From assembly GCA_938083195.1 (NCBI GenBank), contig CALKCK010000015.1, positions 202,555-266,554 of the forward strand: a stretch of DNA of 64,000 bases. The letters are read 5' to 3'. This document shows positions 45,629 through 55,895 of this stretch, one piece after another. The notes beneath the pieces were generated by a model, which was not told where the DNA came from, ran no database searches, and saw only the letters and a list, made by a program, of their open reading frames with translations. The DNA comes from an uncultured Pirellulaceae bacterium. Lineage in GTDB: Bacteria; Planctomycetota; Planctomycetia; Pirellulales; Pirellulaceae. Within the stretch, counting starts at the first letter, position 1; every line of letters begins with the position of its first letter. The translations under genes and the position numbers were made by a program.

Positions 45629-47170
45629 ATGAATGACACACCAATTAAACCCGCCGTTGGTATCGACCTTGGCACCACCTTTAGCGTCATCGCCCACGTG
45701 AATGATGTCGGGCGACCGGAGACCATCCCGAACGCCGAAGGCGATCTACTGACGCCGAGTGTAATTCTGTTTGACGAAGATGAAGTGATCGTTGGCCGCG
45801 AAGCCGCCAAAGCAAGAGCAACCGAATTAGAAAAAATTGCCGATTGTCCAAAACGTCAAATTGGAAATCAGGTTTACGACAAAGTTTTTGGAGATCGACG
45901 CTACCCTCCCGAAGCGCTTCAAGGCTGGATCCTTAATAAATTAAAACGTGATGCCGCACGCGTCGCCGGTAATTTTGAAGAAGCCGTCATCACAGTCCCG
46001 GCTTACTTTGATGAAGTTCGCCGGAAATCAACACAAGATTCTGGCTTCATCGGCGGACTCAAAGTTCTCGATATTATTAACGAGCCTACTGCGGCGGCGG
46101 TCGCCTACGGCTACCAAGCGGGCTGGATTGACCTTTCAGGCAAAGTCGCCGAACCCATCAATGTGTTGGTCTACGATCTCGGCGGAGGGACGTTCGACGT
46201 CACCGTGATGGAAGTTGGAGTCAATCGATTTCGCACCATCGCAACCGACGGAGACATGCGTCTGGGCGGGCAGGATTGGGATCAACGATTGATTGACCAT
46301 ATCGCGAAAAATTTCAAGGAAAACTATGGCATCGATCCAACCGAGGATTCAACCGCACTCGGCAAATTGCTGCGAGACTGCAAGGACGCCAAAGAAACAT
46401 TGTCTTCTCGATCAAAAGCCAGCGTCGAGTGCGTTTTTGGGAGCTCTTCAATCAAAACAGAGATCTCCCGTGAAATGTTCGAAGACATGACACTGGATCT
46501 ACTCGACCGAACTGATTTTACGGTTCGACAAACACTAAAAGCAGCGAAATTGGCGTGGACTGATATCGATAAGGTCATCCTCGTAGGGGGCTCTACCAGA
46601 ATGCCAGCCGTGCGAGAAATGCTTACTTCACTCTCAGGGCAACAACCGGATACCACACTCTCCCCCGATGAAGCCGTCGCCCATGGAGCAGCCTTGCGAG
46701 CAGCGATGCTGTCGAATCGCCACTCCAATGCCTTTACCCCAAGCGAAATCAAGAACGTCAACTCGCACACTCTCGGAGTGGTCGCGAACGAAATTGAGAC
46801 TGGGATCGCCAAAGTCGTACCACTGATCCCCCGTAACACCCCGCTACCAGTTGTCGCTCGTCGTGTTTTTAAAACGCATCGTAAAAACCAGGAATCAATC
46901 CTGGTGCAAATCGTGGAAGGGGAAAACAGCACACCAGAAGATTGCTCTCAATTGGGCCGCTGTGCTATCTGGGATTTACCCGACACCCTTGACGTTGGCA
47001 CACTAATCGAAGTCCGGTTTGCTTACGAAGAAAATGGACGATTAAAAATCAAAGTCAAGGTCGGCGGCTCCACCCAAAAAGCATTTCGCTACGAAATCCA
47101 ACGCCCCAACAGCCTCACAGACGAACAACTCGCGAGCTGGCGGGAATACATCTGCGAGAGCGACGAATAA
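45629..47170 (+). CDS. Hsp70-like protein, short form without lid
   Basis: 513 residues. The N-terminal ATPase is a true Hsp70 type: GIDLGTTFSVIAHV at the start, NEPTAAAVAYG, DLGGGTFDVTVME and VGGSTRMPAVRE. The substrate-binding beta domain follows but the alpha-helical lid is missing; the protein ends at residue 513. The linker, normally VLLLDVTPLSLG in DnaK, reads EIKNVNSHTLGVV, so the usual hydrophobic-acidic docking motif is gone. ATG 45629 is used; TTG 45611 is an alternative. Its paralogue lies about 6 kb away on the same strand. Confidence 0.9.
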   Translation: MNDTPIKPAVGIDLGTTFSVIAHVNDVGRPETIPNAEGDLLTPSVILFDEDEVIVGREAAKARATELEKIADCPKRQIGNQVYDKVFGDRRYPPEALQGWILNKLKRDAARVAGNFEEAVITVPAYFDEVRRKSTQDSGFIGGLKVLDIINEPTAAAVAYGYQAGWIDLSGKVAEPINVLVYDLGGGTFDVTVMEVGVNRFRTIATDGDMRLGGQDWDQRLIDHIAKNFKENYGIDPTEDSTALGKLLRDCKDAKETLSSRSKASVECVFGSSSIKTEISREMFEDMTLDLLDRTDFTVRQTLKAAKLAWTDIDKVILVGGSTRMPAVREMLTSLSGQQPDTTLSPDEAVAHGAALRAAMLSNRHSNAFTPSEIKNVNSHTLGVVANEIETGIAKVVPLIPRNTPLPVVARRVFKTHRKNQESILVQIVEGENSTPEDCSQLGRCAIWDLPDTLDVGTLIEVRFAYEENGRLKIKVKVGGSTQKAFRYEIQRPNSLTDEQLASWREYICESDE

Positions 47171-47178
47171 CATAACCT

Positions 47179-47206
47179 GAAACGCGACGGATCAATGCCG
47201 CGTTTC
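47179..47206. terminator. Hairpin between convergent genes
   Basis: GAAACGCG and CGCGTTTC are a perfect 8-bp inverted repeat with a 12-base loop, just after the Hsp70-like stop and before the symporter stop on the other strand. No T tract follows on either side, so termination is only a possibility. Confidence 0.45.
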
Positions 47207-47239
47207 ACGGCCTGTTCTCAATTAACTCTCAACTCAAAT

Positions 47240-49021
47240 TTAATGGGTTGCCGAGCCTGCCTTTCGCGGCAGGCGAATTTCTTCCACCATCTCCACGACC
47301 GAAGCCGGTGGAGGCGGTGTGACGCAAGAGACCAGCGTTGCTACCGAGAAGTTGACCAACATTCCAATGAACCCAATTCCTTCAGGCGATATCCCAAACA
47401 AATAATTTTGATGGTCGACGATAAACTGGAAATAGATGATATACCCTAGCGTCAAACCAATACCTGCGATCATGCCCGCAATCGCTCCCTCTCGATTAAT
47501 ACGCTTGGAAAAAACTCCCATTAGAATAGTCGGAAAGAAAGAAGACGCAGCTAATCCAAAAGCAAACGCTACCGTTTTGGCGACAAACTCAGCAGGGGGG
47601 TTGATCCCAAAATAAGCCGCGATCGCTAAGAATCCAAACGACGCAGAGCGAGCCCAAATCACTTCCTGAGAATCACTCATGCCAGGACTTACAATCTTCT
47701 TCATTAAGTCGTGCGAAATTGAGGTTGATAACACCAATAACAATCCCGCTGCTGTCGAGAGTGCTGCCGCAACACAACCCGCCATCACTAACGCGATCAC
47801 CCACATCGGCAACTTCGCCATCTCCGGATTGGCCATTACGAGTATGTCTCGATCGTAATAAACTTCGTTTGAATTTTCGCTCAATTTATTGGTAGTCAAG
47901 CGAGGCTCATTGGCAGCCCGCTCGGTAGCCTCCGCGTAAATTGGCTTTTCATTCTTGCCGGCAAATACGCCACCAGCTTCATGCTGCATGACACCATCGC
48001 CATTCTTATCCACCCATGCAATAAGCCCTCGGTCTTCCCAGCTCTTAAACCAGTCTGGAGCTTCAGCGTAAGATGTCCCTTGAACTTCCAAGATTAGGTT
48101 CGTTCTCGCAAATGCGCCAATCGCGGGTGCGGTGAGATAAATCACGGCGATAAACAACAAGGTCCAGCAAGCCGATTTCCGAACAGCCTTGACTGACTTA
48201 ACAGTAAAAAACCTGACAATCACGTGCGGCAATCCAGCTGTCCCGCACATCAACGCGGCCGTGATGCAGAACATGTCCAAGGTTTCTAATTTACCAACGG
48301 TGTAATCAGGAAATCCAAGATCCGTGTTTAGCTGATTTAGTTTAGTCAACAACGGCACCGTATCACCGGTCGCCTCGGTAAAATTACCGATCAATCCAAA
48401 CTGAGGGATCACGTTGCCAGTCAATGCCATCGAAATGAAAACTGCAGGAATCGTATAAGCGAACACCATCACGCAGTATTGAGCCACTTGCGTATAAGTG
48501 ATTCCCTTCATTCCACCAAGCCCGGCGTAGAAGAACACAATCCCCGCGCCGATGATCACTCCAGTCCATATTTCGATGTCAAAGAGTCTTGAGAAGACCA
48601 GCCCAACTCCCCGCATTTGCCCCATGATATAGGTCATACAGATAAACACTGCGCAGACGACGCCGACCGCCCTCGCAAAATTCGAATAAAACCGATCTCC
48701 TAAGAAATCCGTTACCGTAAATTTATTAAACTTTCGCAGGTAAGGCACAATCAGTGTCGTTAATAGAACGAATCCGCCAGTCCAACCCATGAGAAATCGA
48801 GAGGCGTCGTAGCCGCTTGCTGCGATAATCCCCGCCATCGAAATAAAGGTCGCCGCCGACATCCAATCTGCTGCCGTGGCCATTCCATTGGCAAACGGGG
48901 AGACACCGCCACTCGCTACATAATATTCCTTAGTCGTGGCCGCGCGAGAGCGAACCGCAATCCCAATATAAAGAGCAAAAGAACCACCAATGAAAATATA
49001 ATTCCATAAATCCTGACTCAT
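47240..49021 (-). CDS. Sodium:solute symporter, large subunit (VC_2705 type)
   Basis: 593 residues with about 12-13 membrane helices, of the SSS family large form that pairs with a DUF4212 small subunit. Landmarks: [42 protein letters not shown] and [23 protein letters not shown] (sodium-site region). A soluble insertion of about 95 residues near 305-400 includes an EF-hand-like loop [11 protein letters not shown] at about 338. It is related to ActP (acetate permease), but the solute is not known. It overlaps the DUF4212 gene by 4 bases (ATGA). Confidence 0.9.
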   Translation of the reverse strand: MSQDLWNYIFIGGSFALYIGIAVRSRAATTKEYYVASGGVSPFANGMATAADWMSAATFISMAGIIAASGYDASRFLMGWTGGFVLLTTLIVPYLRKFNKFTVTDFLGDRFYSNFARAVGVVCAVFICMTYIMGQMRGVGLVFSRLFDIEIWTGVIIGAGIVFFYAGLGGMKGITYTQVAQYCVMVFAYTIPAVFISMALTGNVIPQFGLIGNFTEATGDTVPLLTKLNQLNTDLGFPDYTVGKLETLDMFCITAALMCGTAGLPHVIVRFFTVKSVKAVRKSACWTLLFIAVIYLTAPAIGAFARTNLILEVQGTSYAEAPDWFKSWEDRGLIAWVDKNGDGVMQHEAGGVFAGKNEKPIYAEATERAANEPRLTTNKLSENSNEVYYDRDILVMANPEMAKLPMWVIALVMAGCVAAALSTAAGLLLVLSTSISHDLMKKIVSPGMSDSQEVIWARSASFGFLAIAAYFGINPPAEFVAKTVAFAFGLAASSFFPTILMGVFSKRINREGAIAGMIAGIGLTLGYIIYFQFIVDHQNYLFGISPEGIGFIGMLVNFSVATLVSCVTPPPPASVVEMVEEIRLPRKAGSATH

Positions 49022-49317
49022 TCTTCACCCTCCTGATCAAAACCAGATTTGCGATCGAGAGAGTTCATCAAGATCATGTAGAGAAACAGCAAAAGCAAAA
49101 AACCAATAATTGCCCCTTGCTGTGCCATCCAAAAACCAAACGGCGCACCTCCGATCGGTGGCAAAAACGCATCTAGATTCTCTCGGAACAGAACACCGCA
49201 ACCGAGAGAAATGACAAACCAGATGGTGAGGATAAACAACACAATCTGAAGACTTTTCGTCCAGTAAACGTTTTGCCTTCCATTGCCTGGAGGAGATCCG
49301 TCGGGCTGGGAATTCAT
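49018..49317 (-). CDS. DUF4212 sodium:solute symporter small subunit
   Basis: A 99-residue membrane protein with two helices ([19 protein letters not shown] and [19 protein letters not shown]). The FGFWMAQQG loop is typical of DUF4212. It is encoded directly ahead of the large symporter subunit and overlaps its start by 4 bases, which fits the known pair. Confidence 0.92.
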   Translation of the reverse strand: MNSQPDGSPPGNGRQNVYWTKSLQIVLFILTIWFVISLGCGVLFRENLDAFLPPIGGAPFGFWMAQQGAIIGFLLLLFLYMILMNSLDRKSGFDQEGEE

Positions 49318-49421
49318 AGCGGTGACTTTATTTCAAAAGGTTGGAAAACAAGAATGACAAACAAATTCAGGCACGGTTAATTTGGAATAGCTTCACGTAT
49401 AAGCAGGGCAGAGTCAAATCG

Positions 49422-50768
49422 TTATGGCTGATCTAGCAAAACTTGTGAAGGCAAATCAAGAATCTTTGACAATTCCTCTATCGCTTCCCATGTCTCTCCT
49501 ACCAAACCAGGGTCTCGAAGGTCTTCCTGAGATAGGCTTTCTCGATAGTGGCGACACACCCATTCGGTTAACTTGCCGTAAAGCAACTCAGTCAAAATTA
49601 CTCCCTGATGCATCGCCTCCTGCTGGCGAGCGTCGAGGACAACTCTCAAACGGAGACAAGCCGGTCCGCCCCCGTTATTCATTGATTGTCGCAGATCTAG
49701 AAAAATCACTTCGTCGATCCGGTTTTTGCTTGCCACAACTTTTCCGATGCACTCCCTCGCAGCTTGGTTCTCCTCGCATTCAACGGGGCAAATCAAACTC
49801 ACACCTCCATCTTTCCGAGTGACCAACTGGCTGTTGAATAAATAACTCGAAACCGCATCTTGCAAAGACAATTCCGCTTCAGAGAATTCAATTATGCAAA
49901 GAGCGGTGCCAGTCAATCTTTCAAATTGCTTACTCAATTGACCAAGCAAATCTGATTGATTGAGAAACGCCTGACGATGACACAGTAATACATCTTCGTG
50001 GCCGACCGCGATGACATCGTTGTGAAAAACACCAGCATCGATGACCCTTGGGTTTTGCTGCCCAAAACAAATTTGGTCAGGTGACAGTTGGTGTCGGCGG
50101 GCAACTGTTTCGCTCGCCATCTGGGTTTGTCTGGCAGGAAACTTCTGAGGTGCCACACCAGCACCGTCTGACGGAAGGCCAAACACGAAAAACTCAAGCC
50201 CCGCATCCTGCCCAGGGGCAACAAAACGAGTGTGATTTGCGGCGCCTTCATCAGCAAACCAAGACTGAGCAGGAAGAGGTTGATGCACGCAAAACAATTC
50301 CTCAGAGTTAAAGATTGCCTTCAAATTACGAGCCGTCGAATTGGCTTCCATCGATCGATGGAGCGTGCTCTGTAAATTTGCAGGCGTTAAATGAAGTCGT
50401 CCATCACCGCAATCTGCCGAGGGTGAAACCGTCGCGGCATTAGCCGTCCACATACTTGAAGCTGAATAACAAACCGCCAACAATTCTGGCCGGCATTTAA
50501 ACGCTTGGTCGATTACCTCTGCATCCATCCCACTGAAACCAAGCGACCTGAGTAATTCTAGACGCGGTCGGCGAAGCGGCGGAAGCAGGCACTGCCGACC
50601 CGTTAAATCAGCCACTCGTTTCATTTTCGCAAGCCCTTGAAGCGCAGCGGCTCTTGGATTTGCCACTTCGTGACCATGCAACTCAGAGGCGACGTTGCCA
50701 AACGAAAGACCCGCATAATTATGCGTCGGACCAATCAACCCATCAAAAAAATACTCCTGATTACTCAT
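49422..50768 (-). CDS. astB: N-succinylarginine dihydrolase-like protein
   Basis: 448 residues, closely following AstB: the start FFDGLIGPTHNYAGLSFGNVA, then NPRAAALQGLAKMK, and the C-terminal LRQSMNNGGGPACLRLRVVL that carries the nucleophilic Cys. AstB turns N2-succinylarginine into N2-succinylornithine, ammonia and CO2 in the arginine succinyltransferase pathway. None of astA, astC, astD or astE is nearby, so the substrate may differ or the pathway may be split. It overlaps the DUF502 gene end by 8 bases. The gene symbol rests on similarity alone. Confidence 0.85.
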   Translation of the reverse strand: MSNQEYFFDGLIGPTHNYAGLSFGNVASELHGHEVANPRAAALQGLAKMKRVADLTGRQCLLPPLRRPRLELLRSLGFSGMDAEVIDQAFKCRPELLAVCYSASSMWTANAATVSPSADCGDGRLHLTPANLQSTLHRSMEANSTARNLKAIFNSEELFCVHQPLPAQSWFADEGAANHTRFVAPGQDAGLEFFVFGLPSDGAGVAPQKFPARQTQMASETVARRHQLSPDQICFGQQNPRVIDAGVFHNDVIAVGHEDVLLCHRQAFLNQSDLLGQLSKQFERLTGTALCIIEFSEAELSLQDAVSSYLFNSQLVTRKDGGVSLICPVECEENQAARECIGKVVASKNRIDEVIFLDLRQSMNNGGGPACLRLRVVLDARQQEAMHQGVILTELLYGKLTEWVCRHYRESLSQEDLRDPGLVGETWEAIEELSKILDLPSQVLLDQP

Positions 50769-51444
50769 TCGCTTCAGTTCCGTTGGAGTTCGCCTGTTTC
50801 TTCATTTCAGGTTGGTAAGTCACCGTATCGGGAACCGTAATGCCTCCAGACACGATCGCTTGCAATGTCTCTTCTAGATCCCAATTCAGTTCAATCACAT
50901 CCTCTTGCTCAACCATCAACATATATCCTGAGGTTGGCACCGGCGTGGTCGGCACATAAACACACAAGATAGTGCGTCCAGTACTAACATCAACACTTTC
51001 TCCGGTTACAAACGCGGGGGCTTTCATCCCTGGATGCGGGAAGGCTACTAAAACGACTCGCTTGAATTTCTCGGAATTGTTTTGTGAACTTGAAATCGCC
51101 TGAAAAACATTATTTACCGCGGAATAAATAGTACTCACCCCGGGGACGTTAAGCAAAATCCAATCAATCGAACTGTGTACGCGGGATCGAAAGAAAATTC
51201 CCGCGACAAACAAGATGGCAAGAACTGAAACGAATGCTGCCAATGAAAACAAAGAATCCAGCAGAAACGATGGCTCATCCCCGCTTGGCAACCAACTAGA
51301 TTTAAGGTGGCTCGAAATTGGCCCCAAGGCGATGGAATAGAGCGTGTCGTAGAGCCATCTGATAATCGCAAAAGTGATAAACAGCGGCATTAAAACAAAT
51401 AAACCAGCGATAATGCGATTTCGTATTGTTCGAATGTTACCCAA
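50761..51444 (-). CDS. DUF502 family membrane protein
   Basis: A protein of about 227 residues of the DUF502 family: IRNRIIAGLFVLMPLFITFAIIRWLYDTL at the start, a second membrane helix near residue 70-95, then the conserved VPGVSTIYSAVNNVFQAI and the block RVVLVAFPHPGMKAPAFVTGE, ending with TTPVPTSGYMLMVEQEDV. Its role is unknown. The start is unclear: TTG 51444 has GGAAAGG at good spacing; TTG 51510 would add 22 residues. It is the first gene ahead of astB and overlaps it, implying coupling. Confidence 0.9.
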   Translation of the reverse strand: MGNIRTIRNRIIAGLFVLMPLFITFAIIRWLYDTLYSIALGPISSHLKSSWLPSGDEPSFLLDSLFSLAAFVSVLAILFVAGIFFRSRVHSSIDWILLNVPGVSTIYSAVNNVFQAISSSQNNSEKFKRVVLVAFPHPGMKAPAFVTGESVDVSTGRTILCVYVPTTPVPTSGYMLMVEQEDVIELNWDLEETLQAIVSGGITVPDTVTYQPEMKKQANSNGTEANE

Positions 51445-51848
51445 TTCGTCGACCTTTCCGAAAACCTTAAGGCAATTGAAGCCTCGCTTAAATTGAAAAG
51501 CACCAGTCAATCTCAGTCACTCCAACCGCTTGCATTAGACCCAAACAAGTCATTGGCGAGGATACCGATTTGTAGCTTTTTTTCATCATTGCGGTCGGTT
51601 TGGCTCAATGCCAACTACCCACACCAGTCCTCAGGAATCAAACGCAAGCCAGCCACCTCAACACATAAAAAACTAAAAATTACATCGAGGGTTCATTCTC
51701 ACTGCCATTCCGTAGAAAACTCAGCCTATTTTCTGCAGCTCAGCATCTCGCTCACGATAAAGTCTGAGGCTTTGCTTTGAATCTGCAATTTTTGGGTTTA
51801 CAATGGGGAACGAAACCAAACCAAGAAACCTTCTCTAAACAAGTAGTT
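51445..51848. other. Intergenic region between DUF502 and the second Hsp70-like gene
   Basis: Divergent promoters should lie here. I see no gene, no CIRCE-like repeat and no strong hairpin; the first 66 bases would be coding if the DUF502 start were at 51510. Confidence 0.35.
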
Positions 51849-53753
51849 ATGGAAAATCCTGAAGTGTCCGTTGGCATCGACCTCGGTACAACATTTTCAG
51901 CTGTCGCTCACCTTGATAGTGAAGGCAGACCTCTCACGATTATTAACAGTGAAGGGGAACTCACCACGCCAAGCGCTGTATTCTTTGACCACGACGCTGT
52001 GATTGTTGGCACAGAAGCGACGATTGCTGGCGAAAGCGACACTGATCGTCTTGCCAGAAATGCTAAACGAGACATGGGGGGGGCACGTTATCGGAAAAAA
52101 ATCGGCGATTGTTTTCTTCCACCCGAGGTCATCCAATCTCTCATATTAAAGCGGCTTAAAAGCGACGCAGAATTAAAACTAGGTGAATTCCAAAAAGCGG
52201 TGATCACCGTGCCAGCCTACTTTAATGAACCCCGCCGCAAAGCCACACAAGATGCCGGTGAACTTGCCGGGATTGATGTGATTGACATCATTAACGAACC
52301 GACCGCTGCCGCCCTTGCGTATGGTGTGCAGCAAGGTTTTCTCAATGACCAAGGAGCTGCGAAGCAAGTCGAGAGAGTCTTGGTCTATGACCTTGGTGGA
52401 GGCACCTTTGATGTCACCTTAATGGAAATAAAAAATTCCCATTTCAGAACCATCGGCACAGCCGGAGACGTCTACCTTGGCGGAATTGATTGGGATCATC
52501 GGATTTTTGACTTTGCAATGAAAGAATTTGAAACGAAGCATCAAATATCTTTTGAAAACAACAACTCGCTCAAAGAAAAACTGATGAACCAGTGCATCAG
52601 AGCCAAAGCTTCACTCTCGGCTCGCTCTCAAACGATCATTCGAATCGAGCACAATGGGGAACGTCATAAAATCGAGATAACCAGAACGGACTTCGAGGAC
52701 TTAACCAAAGACCTCCTCGAACGAACCAAACTGACGACCGAACGCTTGCTTCGCGATGCAAAAACAAAATGGTCGGCCGTGACCAAACTCTTGCTCGTGG
52801 GAGGCTCTACTCGAATGCCCATGGTCGGGAAAATGCTCGAAAAAACTTCTGGTTTGAAAGTCGATCGCACTCTCTCTCCAGATGAATGTGTCGCCCATGG
52901 AGCGGCAATCTATGCGGACATCCTCTTGAAGTATGGGCAGGATGCAGGGAGCGGCATCTCAATTAAAAATGTCAACTCCCACGATCTTGGAGTTCTGGGA
53001 ATTGAATCTAAAACCCAGACCAAAAAACGACAAATAGTCATTCCGCGGAATCATAGTCTTCCAACAAAAGCCTCCCGCAAATTCCGAACTGCAAAAGACG
53101 GGCAGACGCAAATCATCGTAAGAGTCATCGAAGGAGGCACCGATACAGGCCAAGGGGCGACGATGATTGGTAAATGCATCGTCCAAGACTTGCCTCCCGA
53201 CATAAAAAAAGGAACCGAAATCGTCGTCTCTTTTAACTACCTTAGTTCGGGAAGGATCGATGTCGTCGCTGAAATACCTGAACTCAACATTAGTGCAGAC
53301 ACGGCCATCAACCGCGCCGATGGCATGACCCGTGCAGACATCCTTTCGTGGAAAGAAAAACTCGCCTCAGGGGCCGACTTACTCGATTGGGAGGAATCCT
53401 CTGGAGTAGAATCTCCAACAACGCCACCTCCAATTGCCGCAACTCCAATTGCCGCAACTCCAATTGCCGCACCCGCACAACCCAACAACCCGAAACCACC
53501 ACCGACCGCTATCGCCCCCGCAATTCGCCTCTCTGATCCAGTGAAACCCACCATCCCAGAAATAAAAATCACAAAACAAAAGCCCAATCGAAAAATCGAC
53601 ATTCCTTCGGAAGAAGAAATGTTTGTATTCGAAGAATCTTCACCAACCTCCACCCCCGGAGACTCGGCACTTGATTTCCTTAGCGACACCAACCAACCTT
53701 CCGCCGGCGGTTCCGAACTCGATGACTTTCTTTCCGACTTGGACATCGACTAA
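51849..53753 (+). CDS. Hsp70-like protein with Pro-rich linker and acidic tail
   Basis: 634 residues. The N-terminal ATPase has VGIDLGTTFSAVAHLD, NEPTAAALAYG, DLGGGTFDVTLME and GGSTRMPMVGKML. The linker reads SIKNVNSHDLGVLG, as in the paralogue at 45.6 kb, not the DnaK form. The beta substrate domain runs to about residue 500; there is no alpha lid. Instead there is a Pro/Ala linker with PIAAT repeats and an acidic, disordered tail ending DDFLSDLDID. ATG 51849 is used. The J-like membrane protein gene follows after 70 bases on the same strand, suggesting a working pair. Confidence 0.9.
   Translation: MENPEVSVGIDLGTTFSAVAHLDSEGRPLTIINSEGELTTPSAVFFDHDAVIVGTEATIAGESDTDRLARNAKRDMGGARYRKKIGDCFLPPEVIQSLILKRLKSDAELKLGEFQKAVITVPAYFNEPRRKATQDAGELAGIDVIDIINEPTAAALAYGVQQGFLNDQGAAKQVERVLVYDLGGGTFDVTLMEIKNSHFRTIGTAGDVYLGGIDWDHRIFDFAMKEFETKHQISFENNNSLKEKLMNQCIRAKASLSARSQTIIRIEHNGERHKIEITRTDFEDLTKDLLERTKLTTERLLRDAKTKWSAVTKLLLVGGSTRMPMVGKMLEKTSGLKVDRTLSPDECVAHGAAIYADILLKYGQDAGSGISIKNVNSHDLGVLGIESKTQTKKRQIVIPRNHSLPTKASRKFRTAKDGQTQIIVRVIEGGTDTGQGATMIGKCIVQDLPPDIKKGTEIVVSFNYLSSGRIDVVAEIPELNISADTAINRADGMTRADILSWKEKLASGADLLDWEESSGVESPTTPPPIAATPIAATPIAAPAQPNNPKPPPTAIAPAIRLSDPVKPTIPEIKITKQKPNRKIDIPSEEEMFVFEESSPTSTPGDSALDFLSDTNQPSAGGSELDDFLSDLDID
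53431..53470. repeat. 15-bp in-frame tandem repeat in an Hsp70-like gene
   Basis: CAATTGCCGCAACTC is present two full times plus ten bases (53431-53470), encoding PIAAT PIAAT PIAA in the linker. The unit is a multiple of three, so copy number can change without breaking the frame. Confidence 0.93.
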
Positions 53754-53823
53754 CGACCCCCATCACACTTAAGCCGTTCGAATCACCTCGCCTATCCTAG
53801 ACAAAACTCAGATAAAAACTCAA

Positions 53824-55281
53824 ATGCCAATTGAATTTGATCCTTACGTAACATGGCTGGGAATTCAGAATATTGAACGACCATTGGATCACTATGCATT
53901 GCTTGGATTGCCTCGCTTCGAAAGTTCCAAAAAACTCATTGACCAGCATTCCGTCCAACGCATCGAATTACTTCAAGACATTGCGACCGGTAGCGAGCAG
54001 GTCGAACTGTCTCAAAAGATCTTGAACGAAATATCAGCCGCCAGAATCTGCCTGATGGATTCGCGAAAACGAGCCAAATACGACCTTCAGCTCAAAAAAC
54101 AAATTGCTGGCTTCGATTCCGCTGTCAGCCGAATTGAACGCCTGTCCGCCTCCGAAGATTCCGCGAAGGGAAAAGAGTTACCAGTCCCCTCAGCAGCTCC
54201 AATTAGCCTGACAATTTCCACGGACCTAGAATCGAAAAAACGAAAATCTGGTGAAAACCCAATCCCTCGGATTAGCAAAAGGAAAAAGCCATGGGTTTTC
54301 CCGTTAGTAGCAATGGTCATCCCGCTCCTGATGGGGATTGGAGTTCTGATTGGAGTCTACATTTTTGTGACGCCACAACTACGCGAAGATTTTGACAAAC
54401 TTAACTACGGCCGCAATAACGCAATTGAAACCACCCATGATGACAAATCACTTGGTGACCCATTAAAACTCAACCAAACGTCACCCCAGAAATCGACCTC
54501 GGGTAAGGCCTTCAAAAACACTTCAGCTCAAAAACTCATTCCCCCCCCCTCAAGCGGTAGCCTAATCGCCAGCTATTACGCCGACCCAACCATGGTTGAT
54601 GGGATCAACTCCGAGTCACGAGAGGCACTCGACCCAGAAGAACAAAAGTGGACTTATAAAGGGAATCCCACCGACTTTAGCGAGCCAGTGCCTGCCGAAA
54701 ACTCAAAGGCCATCGCCTGGAAGACTGGAGATAAAGAATTTGATGGAGTTGACTTTCACCAAGTCATTTCGGCGGATGATTTTGACCGGCTATACGAGAA
54801 CGGTTGGAAGTTAACGGTCATCGCGAAATTGGTCACAGGTTCCTATCGTTTTCAGCTGATGCCCGATTCGAATTCAAACTATTGGAAGCGTGATAACAGT
54901 GAGAGTCCTAATGGGACATATTCAATTCACCTAAATAAATTAACAGATAAGAAAACGAGATTCTCTGTCGTAGGAAATGAAGAATCACAGATCACCATAA
55001 ATGATCCCGGATTCGTGAAAATTGAATTGAAATGCCCCCCCAGGCAAGCCAATTGCACCTTCGAAGTATATTCAATCAATGATGGTCAAGTATCTGCAAA
55101 CCCCATGGACACAAAAGAAAAACTCAAACCTGCCTTTCAAAAATGGAAGCGACCAATGTCTTCGCAGATTAGAATGCTTACCACCGGTCCGCGCAAGGGA
55201 GATCAAAAGGCTAAAAAGAAACCAAGAACCTCTCTAAGTGAAATCTGGATCCACAAGGTCGAACTAAAAGCATTAAAGTAA
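53824..55281 (+). CDS. Membrane protein with planctomycete J-like N-terminal domain
   Basis: 485 residues. Residues 5-100 match the planctomycete N-terminal domain that begins FDPYVTWLGI and has HYALLGLPRFESS, LSQKILNEISAARICLMD and RAKYDLQL. This looks like a J-domain fold (helices I, II-III and IV) but the HPD motif is missing. A membrane helix is at about 155-182 (WVFPLVAMVIPLLMGIGVLIG). The C-terminal 260 residues are outside the cytoplasm and resemble a lectin/laminin-like beta-sandwich. The position directly after the Hsp70-like gene suggests it recruits that protein to the membrane, but this is inference. Confidence 0.72.
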   Translation: MPIEFDPYVTWLGIQNIERPLDHYALLGLPRFESSKKLIDQHSVQRIELLQDIATGSEQVELSQKILNEISAARICLMDSRKRAKYDLQLKKQIAGFDSAVSRIERLSASEDSAKGKELPVPSAAPISLTISTDLESKKRKSGENPIPRISKRKKPWVFPLVAMVIPLLMGIGVLIGVYIFVTPQLREDFDKLNYGRNNAIETTHDDKSLGDPLKLNQTSPQKSTSGKAFKNTSAQKLIPPPSSGSLIASYYADPTMVDGINSESREALDPEEQKWTYKGNPTDFSEPVPAENSKAIAWKTGDKEFDGVDFHQVISADDFDRLYENGWKLTVIAKLVTGSYRFQLMPDSNSNYWKRDNSESPNGTYSIHLNKLTDKKTRFSVVGNEESQITINDPGFVKIELKCPPRQANCTFEVYSINDGQVSANPMDTKEKLKPAFQKWKRPMSSQIRMLTTGPRKGDQKAKKKPRTSLSEIWIHKVELKALK

Positions 55282-55337
55282 CATCGAATTCGCCGCGATG
55301 TTCCGCTGCTCCAGCTAATTGCAATCGGCATTCGCAA

Positions 55338-55745
55338 TCAAACCTCAATCACTCTGGTCAACAGCTCTCGAATCCCCCCGTCGATTGGGACTGAATCACC
55401 GCTGTCTCGGTTGATCAAAACGAAATGGAACAGCGATTTCAGCGCTACTTTTGATTCACTGTTCTTGTACATCAACTGCTCGACCTCGCCACTGGCCGAC
55501 CCGAGTGTTTTCAGACAGGTCGTGACCTTCACCTGCTCACCTTCGAAAACAGGAATTCGAAACCGAATTCGCAGATCTACGATGATAAACCCCAGATTCC
55601 GTTCGGCGAGTTGTTTGACCAACCCAATGGACTCCGCGTATTGCCACCGAGCCTCTTCCAAGAGTTCCAAGTGCCGACTGTTGTTGACGTGACCAAAGCC
55701 GTCCGTGTGAAAGGTGCGTATCGAATAGTTGGTTTCATGAATCAT
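55338..55745 (-). CDS. Acyl-CoA thioesterase (4HBT hotdog)
   Basis: A 135-residue hotdog-fold thioesterase of the YbgC/4-hydroxybenzoyl-CoA type. The active-site region is FHTDGFGHVNNSRHLELLEEARW, with the Asp in TDGFGHVNN, and later the RFRIPVFEGEQV strand. It hydrolyses an acyl-CoA of unknown chain. The family is usually a homotetramer. It is convergent with the J-like protein gene. Confidence 0.88.
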   Translation of the reverse strand: MIHETNYSIRTFHTDGFGHVNNSRHLELLEEARWQYAESIGLVKQLAERNLGFIIVDLRIRFRIPVFEGEQVKVTTCLKTLGSASGEVEQLMYKNSESKVALKSLFHFVLINRDSGDSVPIDGGIRELLTRVIEV

Positions 55746-55895
55746 GCTGCGAGTCTAACAAAACCAAGCCCCACGCCCAACATCTAGCAAACTTGGGATC
55801 GGAAAACACAAGACTTCGATTGCCAACCACGCACTGACTATCCAAATTAGCCTCAAGCTGATTTTAGAAATCCAAGAAACTAAAAATATTTGGTG

